NCBI GenBank assembly: GCA_015056725.1
Contig: SVFS01000005.1
Coordinates: forward strand, 1-64,000
Reading direction: 5' to 3'
Origin: Lachnospiraceae bacterium
GTDB taxonomy: Bacteria; Bacillota; Clostridia; Lachnospirales; Lachnospiraceae
DNA: 64,000 nt
The notes below the pieces were generated by a model that was not told the DNA's origin, searched no databases, and saw nothing but the letters and a program-made list of their open reading frames with translations. The position numbers and the translations under genes are program-made. Of this stretch, positions 50,123 to 59,193 are shown in pieces (positions within the stretch are counted from its first letter, which is position 1; every line of letters begins with the position of its first letter).

Positions 50123-51362
50123 TTGTTTCTCCCTGATGTTTTGTAACATAATTAGCGGCAGCAAGTCCGCAGATATGACCTGATGCCCAGGCAAAATGAA
50201 GGTTATAGCCTCCGCAGATGCCATCTACATTTAATAATTCACCACACATGAATAATCCGTTTTGATAAATACTCATAAAATCATCTGTACATTCCGATAA
50301 TGGTATACCACCACGACATACCTGTGCATTTTCCAGTCCTTCAACATCTGAAATCTGTGTTTTAAAATCGCGTAAGATTTCAATTACTTTTTGAAGCTGT
50401 TTTACGGAATATTGAGAAACCGTATCCTGCTCCTTAAGGCCTGCCATTTTAATGAAAAGACTCATTAATTTTTTGTGCAGAAATCCTGTGAAAAACTGCT
50501 CTACAGTACAGGATTTCATAATTGGTAAACGTTCCTTTATGATTTCAAGACTGCTCTTTTTACAATCAGGAATAAAATCAATAGAAACAGTTACCTTTTT
50601 CTTTTCAGATAAATGCTGCGCTATACTGCCTGATAATTGAAAAACAGGAATGCCGCTAATACCTGTTTTGGTAAATTGCACTTCACCGAATTCGGAAACT
50701 AAAAATTGGTTATCTATGTATACATGAATATTTGCTTTTGCACGAACTCCGGCAAGAGCCTTGAAAAAATCTTCTCTGCAATGGCATTTTGTGAGTGCCG
50801 GATAAAGCTTTGTGCATCGGTGTCTGAAAGGCTTCAGTAATTGATACATATTCTGATTTCCTTTATAAAAGCCGCCGGCTTTTGAGCCTGCTGCAACAAT
50901 TACTGATTTACTTTCGTAACAAAAATGCTTTCCTGATACGGAAAATATATGGTTGTTTTCGTTGATTTCTGTAACATCGCATTCTGTTTTGATATAACAG
51001 TTTAATTCCTGCAACTGAATGCGTAAAACATCAAGTACCGTAGATGCTGATTCGGAAAATGGATAGATATAATCATTCAGATTTTTTGCCATCATTCCCA
51101 TTGCTTCAAACAACGATATGATACTTTCAGAAGGATATTTTTGCAAAACAGAATTCAGCATTTCGCGATTATCAGTATAATAATCATCAACGGAAATATT
51201 GGAATGTGTAAAATTACATCTTCCATTTCCGGTTGCTAAAAGCTTACGTCCAACTCTGTCGGAGGATTCCAGTAAAAGTACTGCTTTATTTTGTTGTGCT
51301 GCTGTAATTGCAGCCATCATGCCTGAGGCACCGCCGCCAATTACAATCACGTCATATAACAT
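50115..51362 (-). CDS. HI0933-family NAD(P)/FAD-dependent flavoprotein
   Basis: A 415-residue flavoprotein with DVIVIGGGASGMMAAITAAQ at the N-terminus, ATGNGRCNFTHSN and the ending GICGGYNLHFAWASGHICG. The family (HI0933-like, also called BaiN-like) lacks a settled substrate; some members act in bile-acid dehydroxylation, but that cannot be inferred here. Confidence 0.92.
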   Translation of the reverse strand: MLYDVIVIGGGASGMMAAITAAQQNKAVLLLESSDRVGRKLLATGNGRCNFTHSNISVDDYYTDNREMLNSVLQKYPSESIISLFEAMGMMAKNLNDYIYPFSESASTVLDVLRIQLQELNCYIKTECDVTEINENNHIFSVSGKHFCYESKSVIVAAGSKAGGFYKGNQNMYQLLKPFRHRCTKLYPALTKCHCREDFFKALAGVRAKANIHVYIDNQFLVSEFGEVQFTKTGISGIPVFQLSGSIAQHLSEKKKVTVSIDFIPDCKKSSLEIIKERLPIMKSCTVEQFFTGFLHKKLMSLFIKMAGLKEQDTVSQYSVKQLQKVIEILRDFKTQISDVEGLENAQVCRGGIPLSECTDDFMSIYQNGLFMCGELLNVDGICGGYNLHFAWASGHICGLAAANYVTKHQGETSA

Positions 51363-51380
51363 AGCGTTCTCCTAAAATAG

Positions 51381-51962
51381 TTAACTGGAATAGGATTCCA
51401 AAAAATCATACATAGCTTGTGTATTAACAACTCTTTTCTGTATTAAATCAAATAAAATGTCTTCAGGAAGTGTTTCAGCCGAAATATCTGTTGACATATA
51501 CAAGGTTTGTTCATCCGAGTGAAGCACAACAACCTTTCCGTTTTGGACTGCCAGATAATAAAAAATATCTTCCTGACTGGTTGGTTTTTCATAATATTTA
51601 TACAAAACAACTCTGTCACGAGAAAAATTTTGAACAACCGAATTTTGAAAACCTCTTTTTAATTCACTTAATGCAGGCGATTCATTTAACTTTTCAATCG
51701 TTTGGGTATACGTGTTTAAATCCATGCCGATATACTGCTCCGGAACAGGGAGGATTTCTTCACGGTTTCCATCAGCATTGACGGAAACTACAACATATTC
51801 CGTGTCGGCAGTAATCACCTGCTTTTTCATATGAGATACATTGAGATATTTTTGGGTGTCACCGGGATAAAAGAATTGCTTATATGCACTTCCCAAATAA
51901 CAACCACATATAAATATTCCAACAAAAACAATAAATAGGCTGATACCTTTAACAAGCTTCAT
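51381..51962 (-). CDS. Membrane-anchored BofC C-terminal-domain-like protein
   Basis: A 193-residue protein with one N-terminal membrane helix (about 6-27) and an extracellular part. The last 60 residues (YYLAVQNGKVVVLHSDEQ, LYMSTDI, then TQAMYDFLESYSS) resemble the BofC C-terminal domain seen in clostridial proteins. In Bacillus BofC restrains the SpoIVB protease controlling sigma-K; whether that applies here is unknown. CSS in the helix (ICGCYLG) might be a lipobox variant, but it is too deep to be sure. Confidence 0.65.
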   Translation of the reverse strand: MKLVKGISLFIVFVGIFICGCYLGSAYKQFFYPGDTQKYLNVSHMKKQVITADTEYVVVSVNADGNREEILPVPEQYIGMDLNTYTQTIEKLNESPALSELKRGFQNSVVQNFSRDRVVLYKYYEKPTSQEDIFYYLAVQNGKVVVLHSDEQTLYMSTDISAETLPEDILFDLIQKRVVNTQAMYDFLESYSS

Positions 51963-52014
51963 CTTTTCCTCCCATTAGACGTCTTGCTATTAGTATCAGC
52001 ACATTTTATGTATT

Positions 52015-53631
52015 TTATTCTCTATGCAATAATCGTGCAACCTGCAAAATCACAGGACCAAACGGAATCTGGTCAGCTTCATCGTAGTCAATAATCTGTA
52101 AAAATACCATTCCCAAAAGATAAAGGATAAATCCTGGCAAAAAGCATATTAAGAAAAGCACAATGCCGTTTATACTTTTCACAAATAATTGATATATAAG
52201 TAAAACAACCAACGCACCGGCAAAAGCTACAATTAATCCCATAATAAGCCTTCTGATAGAGGCTGAACCTAAACGAATACGTTTGCCGAGTCGGAATATA
52301 CAGAGAAGGTTAAGCACAATCGTGTTAACTACCGTGCCAAACAAAATGCTGTAAATTCCCATGTTAAGCATTTTATAGCCTAATATAAAGCATGCTGTCT
52401 GAATTACAAAACCAAGTAAGGATGCAAGATATATAAAGACTTTGTTATTCATTAATGTATTCAACCGAATGTGAATAATCTCTCCGATTACCAAAACAGA
52501 ACATGCAATAAAACAGGACACAAATGTGTTTTGGGATTCTGTTAAAGAAATCGATAATCCATGAATAAGAATTGGCGCAAGTACGGCAAAGCTTACCGCA
52601 ATAAACAAACCAAAAGTACATAATCCCAAAATCATATTAAAGTGTTTATTTCTGATTTGAGTATAATCTTCGTTTTTAATAAGTGTATTCATTCCCTTAT
52701 AGGATTTTTGTGTCCATAGCATAAACAAATGTATTACGAAAAGCATACATGGTAACGCAATACCAAACAGACAACCACCTAAAGCGATTCCAAAGGAGCC
52801 GTCTGTTGTTTTATTAAACGACAAATATAAAATATAATTTATCATTGGTGCGCATAAAAACAGAACGTTTTTAGCACCGGATACAACCCCGTTTATACTT
52901 ATCATTCTGATGCAATCGAGAATGCTTTCGGAGTATCGCGTAGTATCAGAATGTATTAGGCGGGAGATTTCACCATGGAATAAAATCCAAAATACAAATA
53001 GTGTAATAAAACCAATAAATTGTCCGATAACAAATCCTGCTATTGCGCCAAAAGCCCCATAAATATATGTAATCTCTTGATTTTGTAAAAGTGCGGAAAC
53101 TTTTGCCCCATAATTCATGGTGATTTTCATGAAATAAAAGCTTCCTGTAAATGTTACAAAGCATCGGATTATCTGATAGATCAAAACAGGACGGTTAATA
53201 CCAAGACCCTTGAAATATCCTGAAAACACAACAGATATACTATATAAAAATACAATTGGTGCAGCAATACAAATGCAAAGACCAATGTGAATATCTTTAA
53301 ACAGTAATTTGCCGACATAATTATTAAATAAAACTAAGACAACTGTAACGACCAAACTGCTAATCCCAATAGCAAGCAAAGAACCTCTGAAAAAGTTTGA
53401 CGCATTACGATATTGTTTACGTGTACTCCTGCCTTTTATGTATCTTGTAAGAAAACTACCGGCCCATCCGGAAACAAAAGAAATCACAAGATAAATAAAA
53501 GTCATGGAAATTGCAAAATATCCGATTCCGTGAAGTCCGAGTGATTTTGCAATCAATAAAATATTTACAACTGTAATACTTGTCAGAATATATTCTATTA
53601 TTTCGTTTGAATGACTCTTTTTTCTTTTCAC
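52015..53631 (-). CDS. Polysaccharide biosynthesis/flippase family membrane protein (MOP superfamily)
   Basis: A 538-residue protein with about 14 hydrophobic segments; GLHGIGYFAISMTFIYL and FFRGSLLAIGIS fit the SpoVB/Wzx-like branch of the MOP flippase superfamily. It would flip a lipid-linked polysaccharide or peptidoglycan precursor. No glycosyltransferase genes flank it, so the substrate is open. Start is a GTG at 53631 following GGAGAG. Confidence 0.82.
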   Translation of the reverse strand: MKRKKSHSNEIIEYILTSITVVNILLIAKSLGLHGIGYFAISMTFIYLVISFVSGWAGSFLTRYIKGRSTRKQYRNASNFFRGSLLAIGISSLVVTVVLVLFNNYVGKLLFKDIHIGLCICIAAPIVFLYSISVVFSGYFKGLGINRPVLIYQIIRCFVTFTGSFYFMKITMNYGAKVSALLQNQEITYIYGAFGAIAGFVIGQFIGFITLFVFWILFHGEISRLIHSDTTRYSESILDCIRMISINGVVSGAKNVLFLCAPMINYILYLSFNKTTDGSFGIALGGCLFGIALPCMLFVIHLFMLWTQKSYKGMNTLIKNEDYTQIRNKHFNMILGLCTFGLFIAVSFAVLAPILIHGLSISLTESQNTFVSCFIACSVLVIGEIIHIRLNTLMNNKVFIYLASLLGFVIQTACFILGYKMLNMGIYSILFGTVVNTIVLNLLCIFRLGKRIRLGSASIRRLIMGLIVAFAGALVVLLIYQLFVKSINGIVLFLICFLPGFILYLLGMVFLQIIDYDEADQIPFGPVILQVARLLHRE

Positions 53632-53655
53632 AAAATGTTCTCTCCTACTAATAGG

Positions 53656-54162
53656 TTAATCTCTCGTAATGCCAAGAGCGTTTAAGGCATTATCCTGCTT
53701 TTGCTCCATGACAACTGCTTCTTGCTCTGTCATATGGTCATAACCACAAAGATGCAACATACTATGTGCTACAAGAAATGCAAATTCGCGCTTTTCGCTG
53801 TGCCCATAGCTTTTTGCCTGCTCTCTTACTTTTTCAGCACTAATAATAATATCACCAAGAATTAATTCGCCGCTATCCGGATCGAAACAGTCATATTCTT
53901 TTTCTTCGGCATAATTAAAATCGCCCGGCGTATCAAAATAAACATTTGGAAAGGATAAAACATCTGTTGGATTATCCATATCACGATGTTGTCTGTTATA
54001 TTCCTGAATTGTTTCATTATCAGTCAGCAACAGATTGATGGCTGCTTCATATGGACATTTTTCCATATCAAGGATTTTATTCATCACAAGGTCGGTGATT
54101 TCTTTTATGTCAAAATCAAATTCTATAGTCAGATCCGCTTCAGTTTCAACGTAAGAAGTCAT
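53656..54162 (-). CDS. ybeY: rRNA maturation endoribonuclease YbeY
   Basis: A 168-residue metal-dependent endoribonuclease with the zinc motif HSMLHLCGYDH (three His) and DNPTDVLSFP. It acts in 16S rRNA 3' maturation and 70S quality control. ATG at 54162 follows GAGGAG and overlaps the preceding gene by 17 bases. The neighbours phoH and a pgpH-like gene give the standard phoH-pgpH-ybeY order. Confidence 0.97.
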   Translation of the reverse strand: MTSYVETEADLTIEFDFDIKEITDLVMNKILDMEKCPYEAAINLLLTDNETIQEYNRQHRDMDNPTDVLSFPNVYFDTPGDFNYAEEKEYDCFDPDSGELILGDIIISAEKVREQAKSYGHSEKREFAFLVAHSMLHLCGYDHMTEQEAVVMEQKQDNALNALGITRD

Positions 54163-55402
54163 AATACATTTTCTCCTCAATTAATTTACTTTTTATAAAT
54201 TCAATATCTCTTAATGAAATGTCTGTATGAATAAATAAAAGTGTCGGAAACTGTTTTTCAAACAGTGTATCAATTACACGTTCGTAATTAATCTCCTTCT
54301 CATGCGCCTGTTTGGTAATATACAAAATGGTTTTTATTGTAATATCGCAAATATAAACAATAATAGCTTCTTTTTCGACCATTTTTCGAGGTCCGTGCTT
54401 CAACTGTTTAATAAGCTCAGAAGCATGCTCCGGTATCGGATAGCATTCTAATTGGTCTGCATCGAAATGCTGATAATATGCGGCGCATTTTGCAGCTTTG
54501 TTGTCCAATTGTAAAACACTGCAAATCCGTTCTACTAAAAATGCACTATGAAGACTCTGCTTATACAAATCATTTTTTTCATCTTTCAACTGCAGCATTG
54601 CTTCGTATTCGGGATCTGTAATCATTTGATACAGATTGTCCTCTTTATGGGCAACTTTTGCGCTGTATAACTGTAGAAACAGCCAGATAACAATACAGTT
54701 TAATATCATGTTTGTTACCGGAATAACAGCATCTTCCCAGCCTATTTTTTTGTTTTGGAGTAATACATCACCGGCAAACATTAATAGCAACTGAAAAGCT
54801 AAAGATAATGCAATCGGAATACCTATTTTGAATTCTTTACCAATTCCGGAAATAAGTACAGAACCGATAATACCACTAATGAAAAACACCAAAAACGTTG
54901 TAAATGAGACATCTCGGAGCATTGCTGTTAACACAAGAAGGCTCGTTGCGGAGATAATACCTGTTGTCTGATTGGATACAACAGATAATGCAATATAAAA
55001 AAACAGAAACATCCATCCTAAAACAGGAAGCCATACAAAAACAAATGCACACAGTATTCCGATTAAATAAACTCCGAAAAAACGACCGGGATGTTCTTTG
55101 TCATCGTAAGATAATTTGTTTTGTATATTGCTTGATGCATACATAAACAACGTCATAATGCATAAGGAAAGCTCAAAAACAACCGTTCTGACAAAATAGT
55201 ACGGGTCCATTTGAATCAAATATGCACCCCCGGTAACAGCACATGCCATTACCAAAAAAGATACGATGCATAACAAAATACACGTGGTTTTATAATTTGT
55301 TTTCTTTTTTGTTTTAGCGTCGGTCTTTTCTGGAACCTGAATTTCTTCGGTTGTCGGACTGACTTCTTTTGAATTTGTCTTCTTTTGCTTCATATATTTC
55401 AT
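54146..55402 (-). CDS. Degenerate PgpH-like 7TM-HD protein lacking HD metal ligands
   Basis: A 418-residue membrane protein at the pgpH position. A charged N-terminus (1-37) is followed by six to seven hydrophobic segments (about 40-250) and a cytosolic part (about 260-418). The tail aligns by eye with PgpH: KEAIIVYICDITIK, FEKQFP, DISLRDIEFIKSKL. But where PgpH has HH in YHHSV and HD in YYHDIGK, this protein has LYKQSLHSA (279-287) and YYQHFDA (309-315), so the metal site is lost. The large extracellular 7TMR-HDED domain is also missing, explaining the short length (about 700 in active PgpH). Probably an inactive c-di-AMP phosphodiesterase relative with a retained sensor or scaffold role. 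Confidence 0.75.
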   Translation of the reverse strand: MKYMKQKKTNSKEVSPTTEEIQVPEKTDAKTKKKTNYKTTCILLCIVSFLVMACAVTGGAYLIQMDPYYFVRTVVFELSLCIMTLFMYASSNIQNKLSYDDKEHPGRFFGVYLIGILCAFVFVWLPVLGWMFLFFYIALSVVSNQTTGIISATSLLVLTAMLRDVSFTTFLVFFISGIIGSVLISGIGKEFKIGIPIALSLAFQLLLMFAGDVLLQNKKIGWEDAVIPVTNMILNCIVIWLFLQLYSAKVAHKEDNLYQMITDPEYEAMLQLKDEKNDLYKQSLHSAFLVERICSVLQLDNKAAKCAAYYQHFDADQLECYPIPEHASELIKQLKHGPRKMVEKEAIIVYICDITIKTILYITKQAHEKEINYERVIDTLFEKQFPTLLFIHTDISLRDIEFIKSKLIEEKMYYDFLR

Positions 55403-56345
55403 ATGCCTTTACAATTCGTTGTACAAGAGGGTGTCTGACAACGTCCTTGCTTGTTAATTCACAAAAGGCGATTCCCTCAATTCCCTTTAATACTTTTCCT
55501 GCGATATCTAATCCGGATTTAGCATCAGGTGCTAAATCCTTTTGAGATGCATCGCCTGTAATAATTACTTTAGAGCCAAAACCAATTCTGGTTAAAAACA
55601 TTTTCATCTGTGCCGGAGTTGTATTCTGTGCCTCATCAAGTATGATAAATGCATTGTCCAAGGTACGACCACGCATATATGCAAGAGGAGCTACTTCAAT
55701 CAGTCCTTTTTCCATATTTTTCAGGAAGGTTTCGGCTCCCATAATTTGATACAAAGCATCATATAACGGACGCAGATACGGATCGACTTTGCTTTGTAGG
55801 TCTCCGGGTAAAAAACCGAGTTTTTCTCCTGCTTCAATAGCCGGACGAGTTAAAATAATACGTCCAACCTCTTCTTTTTTGAAGGCTGTAATTGCCATTG
55901 CCATAGCAAGATACGTTTTTCCTGTTCCTGCCGGTCCAAGGCCAAATACAATCATATTGTTGCGAATACTATCCACATATTTTTTTTGACCTAACGTTTT
56001 GGGCTTAACAGGTTTTCCGTTGGCGGTATGACAAATCATGTCACTATCAATTTCCGACAATATAGATTCGTTTTCTTCTGCACCGAGTTCAATTGCGTAA
56101 TGAACATTTTGTTCCTCTAAGGGTGTTCCTTTATGAGACACTTCCAAAAGCTGTAAAATAACACGCATTGTTCTTTCGGCATCTGCTTGAGAACCCTGAA
56201 TTTTTATTTTACCATTTCGGCTCACAATACTAACTTGATATTCTTTTTCAATACTTTTAATGTATTGATCCTGCATCCCGAACAACTCCTGTTGATCCAT
56301 TGCCGAAATGTCCATTTCGAGTGTAAATAAATCTTCCTTTGGCAC
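55314..56345 (-). CDS. phoH: PhoH family ATPase
   Basis: A 343-residue cytosolic protein: an N-terminal KH-like part (about 15-70), P-loop GPAGTGKTYLA at 137-147, RPAIEAGEKLGFLPGD and Walker B FIILDEAQNTT. PhoH proteins are predicted RNA-associated ATPases and are linked to ybeY. Start is a GTG with GGAGGT eight bases before it, so the long 89-base overlap with yqfD is credible. A basic tail (KFKRSQSDNRRNSGSRK) runs 89 bases into the next gene. Confidence 0.95.
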   Translation of the reverse strand: MPKEDLFTLEMDISAMDQQELFGMQDQYIKSIEKEYQVSIVSRNGKIKIQGSQADAERTMRVILQLLEVSHKGTPLEEQNVHYAIELGAEENESILSEIDSDMICHTANGKPVKPKTLGQKKYVDSIRNNMIVFGLGPAGTGKTYLAMAMAITAFKKEEVGRIILTRPAIEAGEKLGFLPGDLQSKVDPYLRPLYDALYQIMGAETFLKNMEKGLIEVAPLAYMRGRTLDNAFIILDEAQNTTPAQMKMFLTRIGFGSKVIITGDASQKDLAPDAKSGLDIAGKVLKGIEGIAFCELTSKDVVRHPLVQRIVKAYEIYEAKEDKFKRSQSDNRRNSGSRKDRR

Positions 56346-57504
56346 CCAAAATTACCTCCATCCTAACGATATCCATAGACTTTTTTATTTTAACATTTTT
56401 TGATAGGATTTGTATACCTTTTTCCGACAAAGTTAAGGTATAGTCCTCTAACTGTTTTTTTAATTCAGATGTGTATTCTTCTGCTGTTTTTTGAGAAGTT
56501 TCCAATTTTGTTTCTTTTATTCGCAGTATTCCTGTTTCAAATGTAGCATTTTCTTCTTGGTTAAATCGTATACTGCTTAGAATTTCCGTTTCAAACGTCT
56601 CGTAATTATGTTGAAAAAGCTTTATGAAATATATTTTTTTGCCAATCTTCAAATAAGGATAATCCGAATAATTACCAGTGTATTTTATTTGAGTTTTATT
56701 CGGAGAGGTTTCAAAATGCTTTGATATCTGACCGGAAATAACGATATCTGCATCAGCCGAAAGATATTGGTATTCTTTGATATTTCCGTCATTATCGTAT
56801 ACATCTACTTTTCCGCTTACTAATATATCTCCTTTTTCAACATGCATTCCTTTCTTTACATAGGGAGTTCCTTTTCTTGTGACGATGTATTCTATTGTTC
56901 CCGGAAGTAAAGCACAAATATCCTGATATTCATCTTCTTTTTGTGTTTCATTTGATAAGATAATCTTGTCATTTTCTTTTATATGAACATGTAATTCGTT
57001 TCCAGACAAATAAACAGAACACCATGTAACTTCAGAGAATTTCTTTCTTAATGCTTTTTCCAAATGATCCGTATCGATTTTGCTTTTTTGCATTTTAATA
57101 TGAACGCCCTCTTCTTCCATAAAGGATTGAATCTGCATACTATCAATGGAAACATTTCCGGTGATTTTAATTTGCCAGATAAATAACTGAGATATAATAA
57201 AAAGAATTAAAAATATTATAATTCCGAGAAATAAAATCATACTCTTTTTCATTTTTTTCATCAAAAAAGGTAGTCCGATTCTATTTTGAACGACTACCCT
57301 TGTTGATGTTTTACAGACAATGTTTTTTATCTGCCAAAAACTTTTAAGTGTAATATACATGGAATAGCCCCGGGCTTCTTCCTGAATATTCCATAGCATA
57401 ATATTCTTTGCTGCACATAAATTCATGAATCTTTCCGGTGCAACTCCACAAACGATGATTTTCAGATAACCACGAAAAAAATATATAAGTTTAAGCACAA
57501 GCAT
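56257..57504 (-). CDS. yqfD: Sporulation protein YqfD
   Basis: A 415-residue protein with an N-terminal cytosolic part (PERFMNLCAAKNIMLWN), one membrane helix (about 88-108) and a long extracellular region (ITGNVSIDSMQIQSFMEEEG, GTIEYIVTRKGTPYVKKG). These are YqfD (spore cortex/mother-cell) features; in Bacillus it is made under sigma-E. Sits between yqfC and phoH in the standard order. GAAAGGA precedes the ATG. Confidence 0.93.
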   Translation of the reverse strand: MLVLKLIYFFRGYLKIIVCGVAPERFMNLCAAKNIMLWNIQEEARGYSMYITLKSFWQIKNIVCKTSTRVVVQNRIGLPFLMKKMKKSMILFLGIIIFLILFIISQLFIWQIKITGNVSIDSMQIQSFMEEEGVHIKMQKSKIDTDHLEKALRKKFSEVTWCSVYLSGNELHVHIKENDKIILSNETQKEDEYQDICALLPGTIEYIVTRKGTPYVKKGMHVEKGDILVSGKVDVYDNDGNIKEYQYLSADADIVISGQISKHFETSPNKTQIKYTGNYSDYPYLKIGKKIYFIKLFQHNYETFETEILSSIRFNQEENATFETGILRIKETKLETSQKTAEEYTSELKKQLEDYTLTLSEKGIQILSKNVKIKKSMDIVRMEVILGAKGRFIYTRNGHFGNGSTGVVRDAGSIH

Positions 57505-57520
57505 TATCCTTTCTTACAAA

Positions 57521-57802
57521 TTAGCGAAAACTGATGCATTCTATCCTCCCGGAAATCTGCATTTCATCACATGTATAAAAATCGATATGTAATTGTTTTC
57601 CTTCAAATAATATTTTTCCGTTTTTTAACTGCAGGTAAATTTTACAGTCATCATATTCGATGATCCCTTTGTAGTTTTCAATCCATGCTTTATGATTACC
57701 TGTTAATGATATAATGGAATCTCCTTTTATTAATTCTTCAGGCATTTGTAAGGATTGAGCCAGTATGGATTCTTTTTGAGATTTCTTTTTATCTTTTTTC
57801 AT
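57521..57802 (-). CDS. yqfC: YabP/YqfC family sporulation protein
   Basis: A 93-residue protein with a lysine-rich N-terminus and the YabP/YqfC core SIISLTGNHKAWIENYKGII. Members are made in the mother cell; YabP and YqfC types contribute to spore coat or cortex formation. No Shine-Dalgarno precedes the ATG. A candidate sigma-E promoter lies so close that the mRNA would begin at about the start codon. Confidence 0.92.
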   Translation of the reverse strand: MKKDKKKSQKESILAQSLQMPEELIKGDSIISLTGNHKAWIENYKGIIEYDDCKIYLQLKNGKILFEGKQLHIDFYTCDEMQISGRIECISFR

Positions 57803-57808
57803 ATAGAA

Positions 57809-57837
57809 AACATATGAATTGTTATGTATAAATATGC
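57809..57837 (-). promoter_or_regulatory. Candidate sigma-E promoter of yqfC-yqfD
   Basis: On the minus strand GCATATT (57831-57837) and CATATGTT (57809-57816) are 14 bases apart, close to the Bacillus sigma-E consensus GKATATT-N13/14-CATACANT (six of eight in the -10). The end of the -10 is only six bases from the yqfC ATG. Confidence 0.5.
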
Positions 57838-57862
57838 AAAAAGATCGGGAAACCCCGACCTT
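57838..57862 (-). terminator. Terminator of the pyrimidine-nucleoside phosphorylase gene
   Basis: On the minus strand AAGGTCGGG and CCCGATCTT pair over nine positions with one wobble around a GTTT loop, then T5. It ends where the sigma-E -35 element begins. Confidence 0.88.
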
Positions 57863-57866
57863 TTAT

Positions 57867-59171
57867 TTAAGATATAATTGTTTTAATAACAGACTTCTTT
57901 TCTATCATTTCATCCGTAAATTGATATGCATTCAGGAAACGTTGAACGGCTTGCTTTTTCTTTGTTTCATCCGATGCATAAATCGTAGCAAGACTTTCGC
58001 CTGCTTTGACATAATCACCGACTTTTTTGTGTAAGATAAGACCTACGCGTAAGTCAATCTCACTTTCCTTGGTTTCTCTTCCGCCGCCTAAGATAAGCGA
58101 ACAAATACCGATTTCATCACATTCAATATGTTTAATATAGCCGGAAACCGGTGACAAAATTTCCTCAACAATTGGTGCAACCGGAAACTTTTCAGGATGA
58201 TACACATAGGAATTATCACCATACTGAGCTGCAACGAATGCGGCGAATTTGTCAAGTGCGCTGCCATCCTCGATTACTTTGAGACATTTTTCGCGTGCTT
58301 CAACTTCATCTTTTGCAACACCACCTGCAATCAGCATTAAAGAACCAAGAGTCAGGCACAGTTCCATGAAATCCTCCGGCCCATTTCCGTTTAATGTATC
58401 AATTGCTTCTTGTACTTCTAATATATTTCCAACTGCATAACCAAGAGGCTGATCCATATCTGAAATAACAGCCATTGTGTTTTTGCCGGCATTTTTTCCA
58501 AGAGTAACCATTTCTTTTGCAAGTGCTTTCGCATCATCTTCATTTTTCATGAAAGCACCGCTTCCTGTTTTGACATCAAGCACAATTGCATCTGCACCTG
58601 CTGCAAGTTTTTTGCTCATAATAGAGCTTGCAATAAGAGACATATTATCAACGGTTGCGGTAACATCACGTAATGCATATAATTTTTTGTCTGCAGGGGC
58701 AAGGTCGGCAGTTTGGCCCATGATAGCAATACCAATGGAATTAACATTGTTTATAAATGTATCTGTGGAAATTTCGGTTGAGAAACCTTCAAAGCTCTCA
58801 AGCTTATCAATGGTTCCGCCTGTATGACCAAGTCCGCGTCCACTCATTTTTGCCACTTTCAGACCACAGGCAGCTACCATTGGAGTAAGTGTAAGACTTG
58901 TTTTATCTCCGACGCCTCCTGTGCTGTGTTTATCTACTTTAATACCATCAATTGCCGACAAATCAAGGGTATCACCACTATCACGCATAGCCATCGTTAA
59001 ATGAAGAGTTTCTTCTTCACTCATTCCCTGAAAATAAATTGCCATTGTCATAGCGGACATTTGATAATCCGGAATTTCTCCTTTTGTGTACTGTTCAATC
59101 ATATAACGGACTTCTGCTTCTGATAAACAGCCGCCGTTTCTTTTTTTCATAATTAAATCATACATTCTCAT
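57867..59171 (-). CDS. pdp: Pyrimidine-nucleoside phosphorylase
   Basis: Phosphorolysis of uridine, deoxyuridine and thymidine in salvage. The 434-residue protein has the family signature SGRGLGHTGGTIDKLE and KHSTGGVGDKTSL. Length matches Bacillus Pdp (about 433). I use the ATG at 59171 after AGGAGGT; a longer frame would overlap rlmH. The alternative, thymidine phosphorylase DeoA, is close in sequence; firmicute enzymes are usually the broad Pdp type. Confidence 0.94.
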   Translation of the reverse strand: MRMYDLIMKKRNGGCLSEAEVRYMIEQYTKGEIPDYQMSAMTMAIYFQGMSEEETLHLTMAMRDSGDTLDLSAIDGIKVDKHSTGGVGDKTSLTLTPMVAACGLKVAKMSGRGLGHTGGTIDKLESFEGFSTEISTDTFINNVNSIGIAIMGQTADLAPADKKLYALRDVTATVDNMSLIASSIMSKKLAAGADAIVLDVKTGSGAFMKNEDDAKALAKEMVTLGKNAGKNTMAVISDMDQPLGYAVGNILEVQEAIDTLNGNGPEDFMELCLTLGSLMLIAGGVAKDEVEAREKCLKVIEDGSALDKFAAFVAAQYGDNSYVYHPEKFPVAPIVEEILSPVSGYIKHIECDEIGICSLILGGGRETKESEIDLRVGLILHKKVGDYVKAGESLATIYASDETKKKQAVQRFLNAYQFTDEMIEKKSVIKTIIS

Positions 59172-59193
59172 AGAAATACCTCCTATCAAAAAA

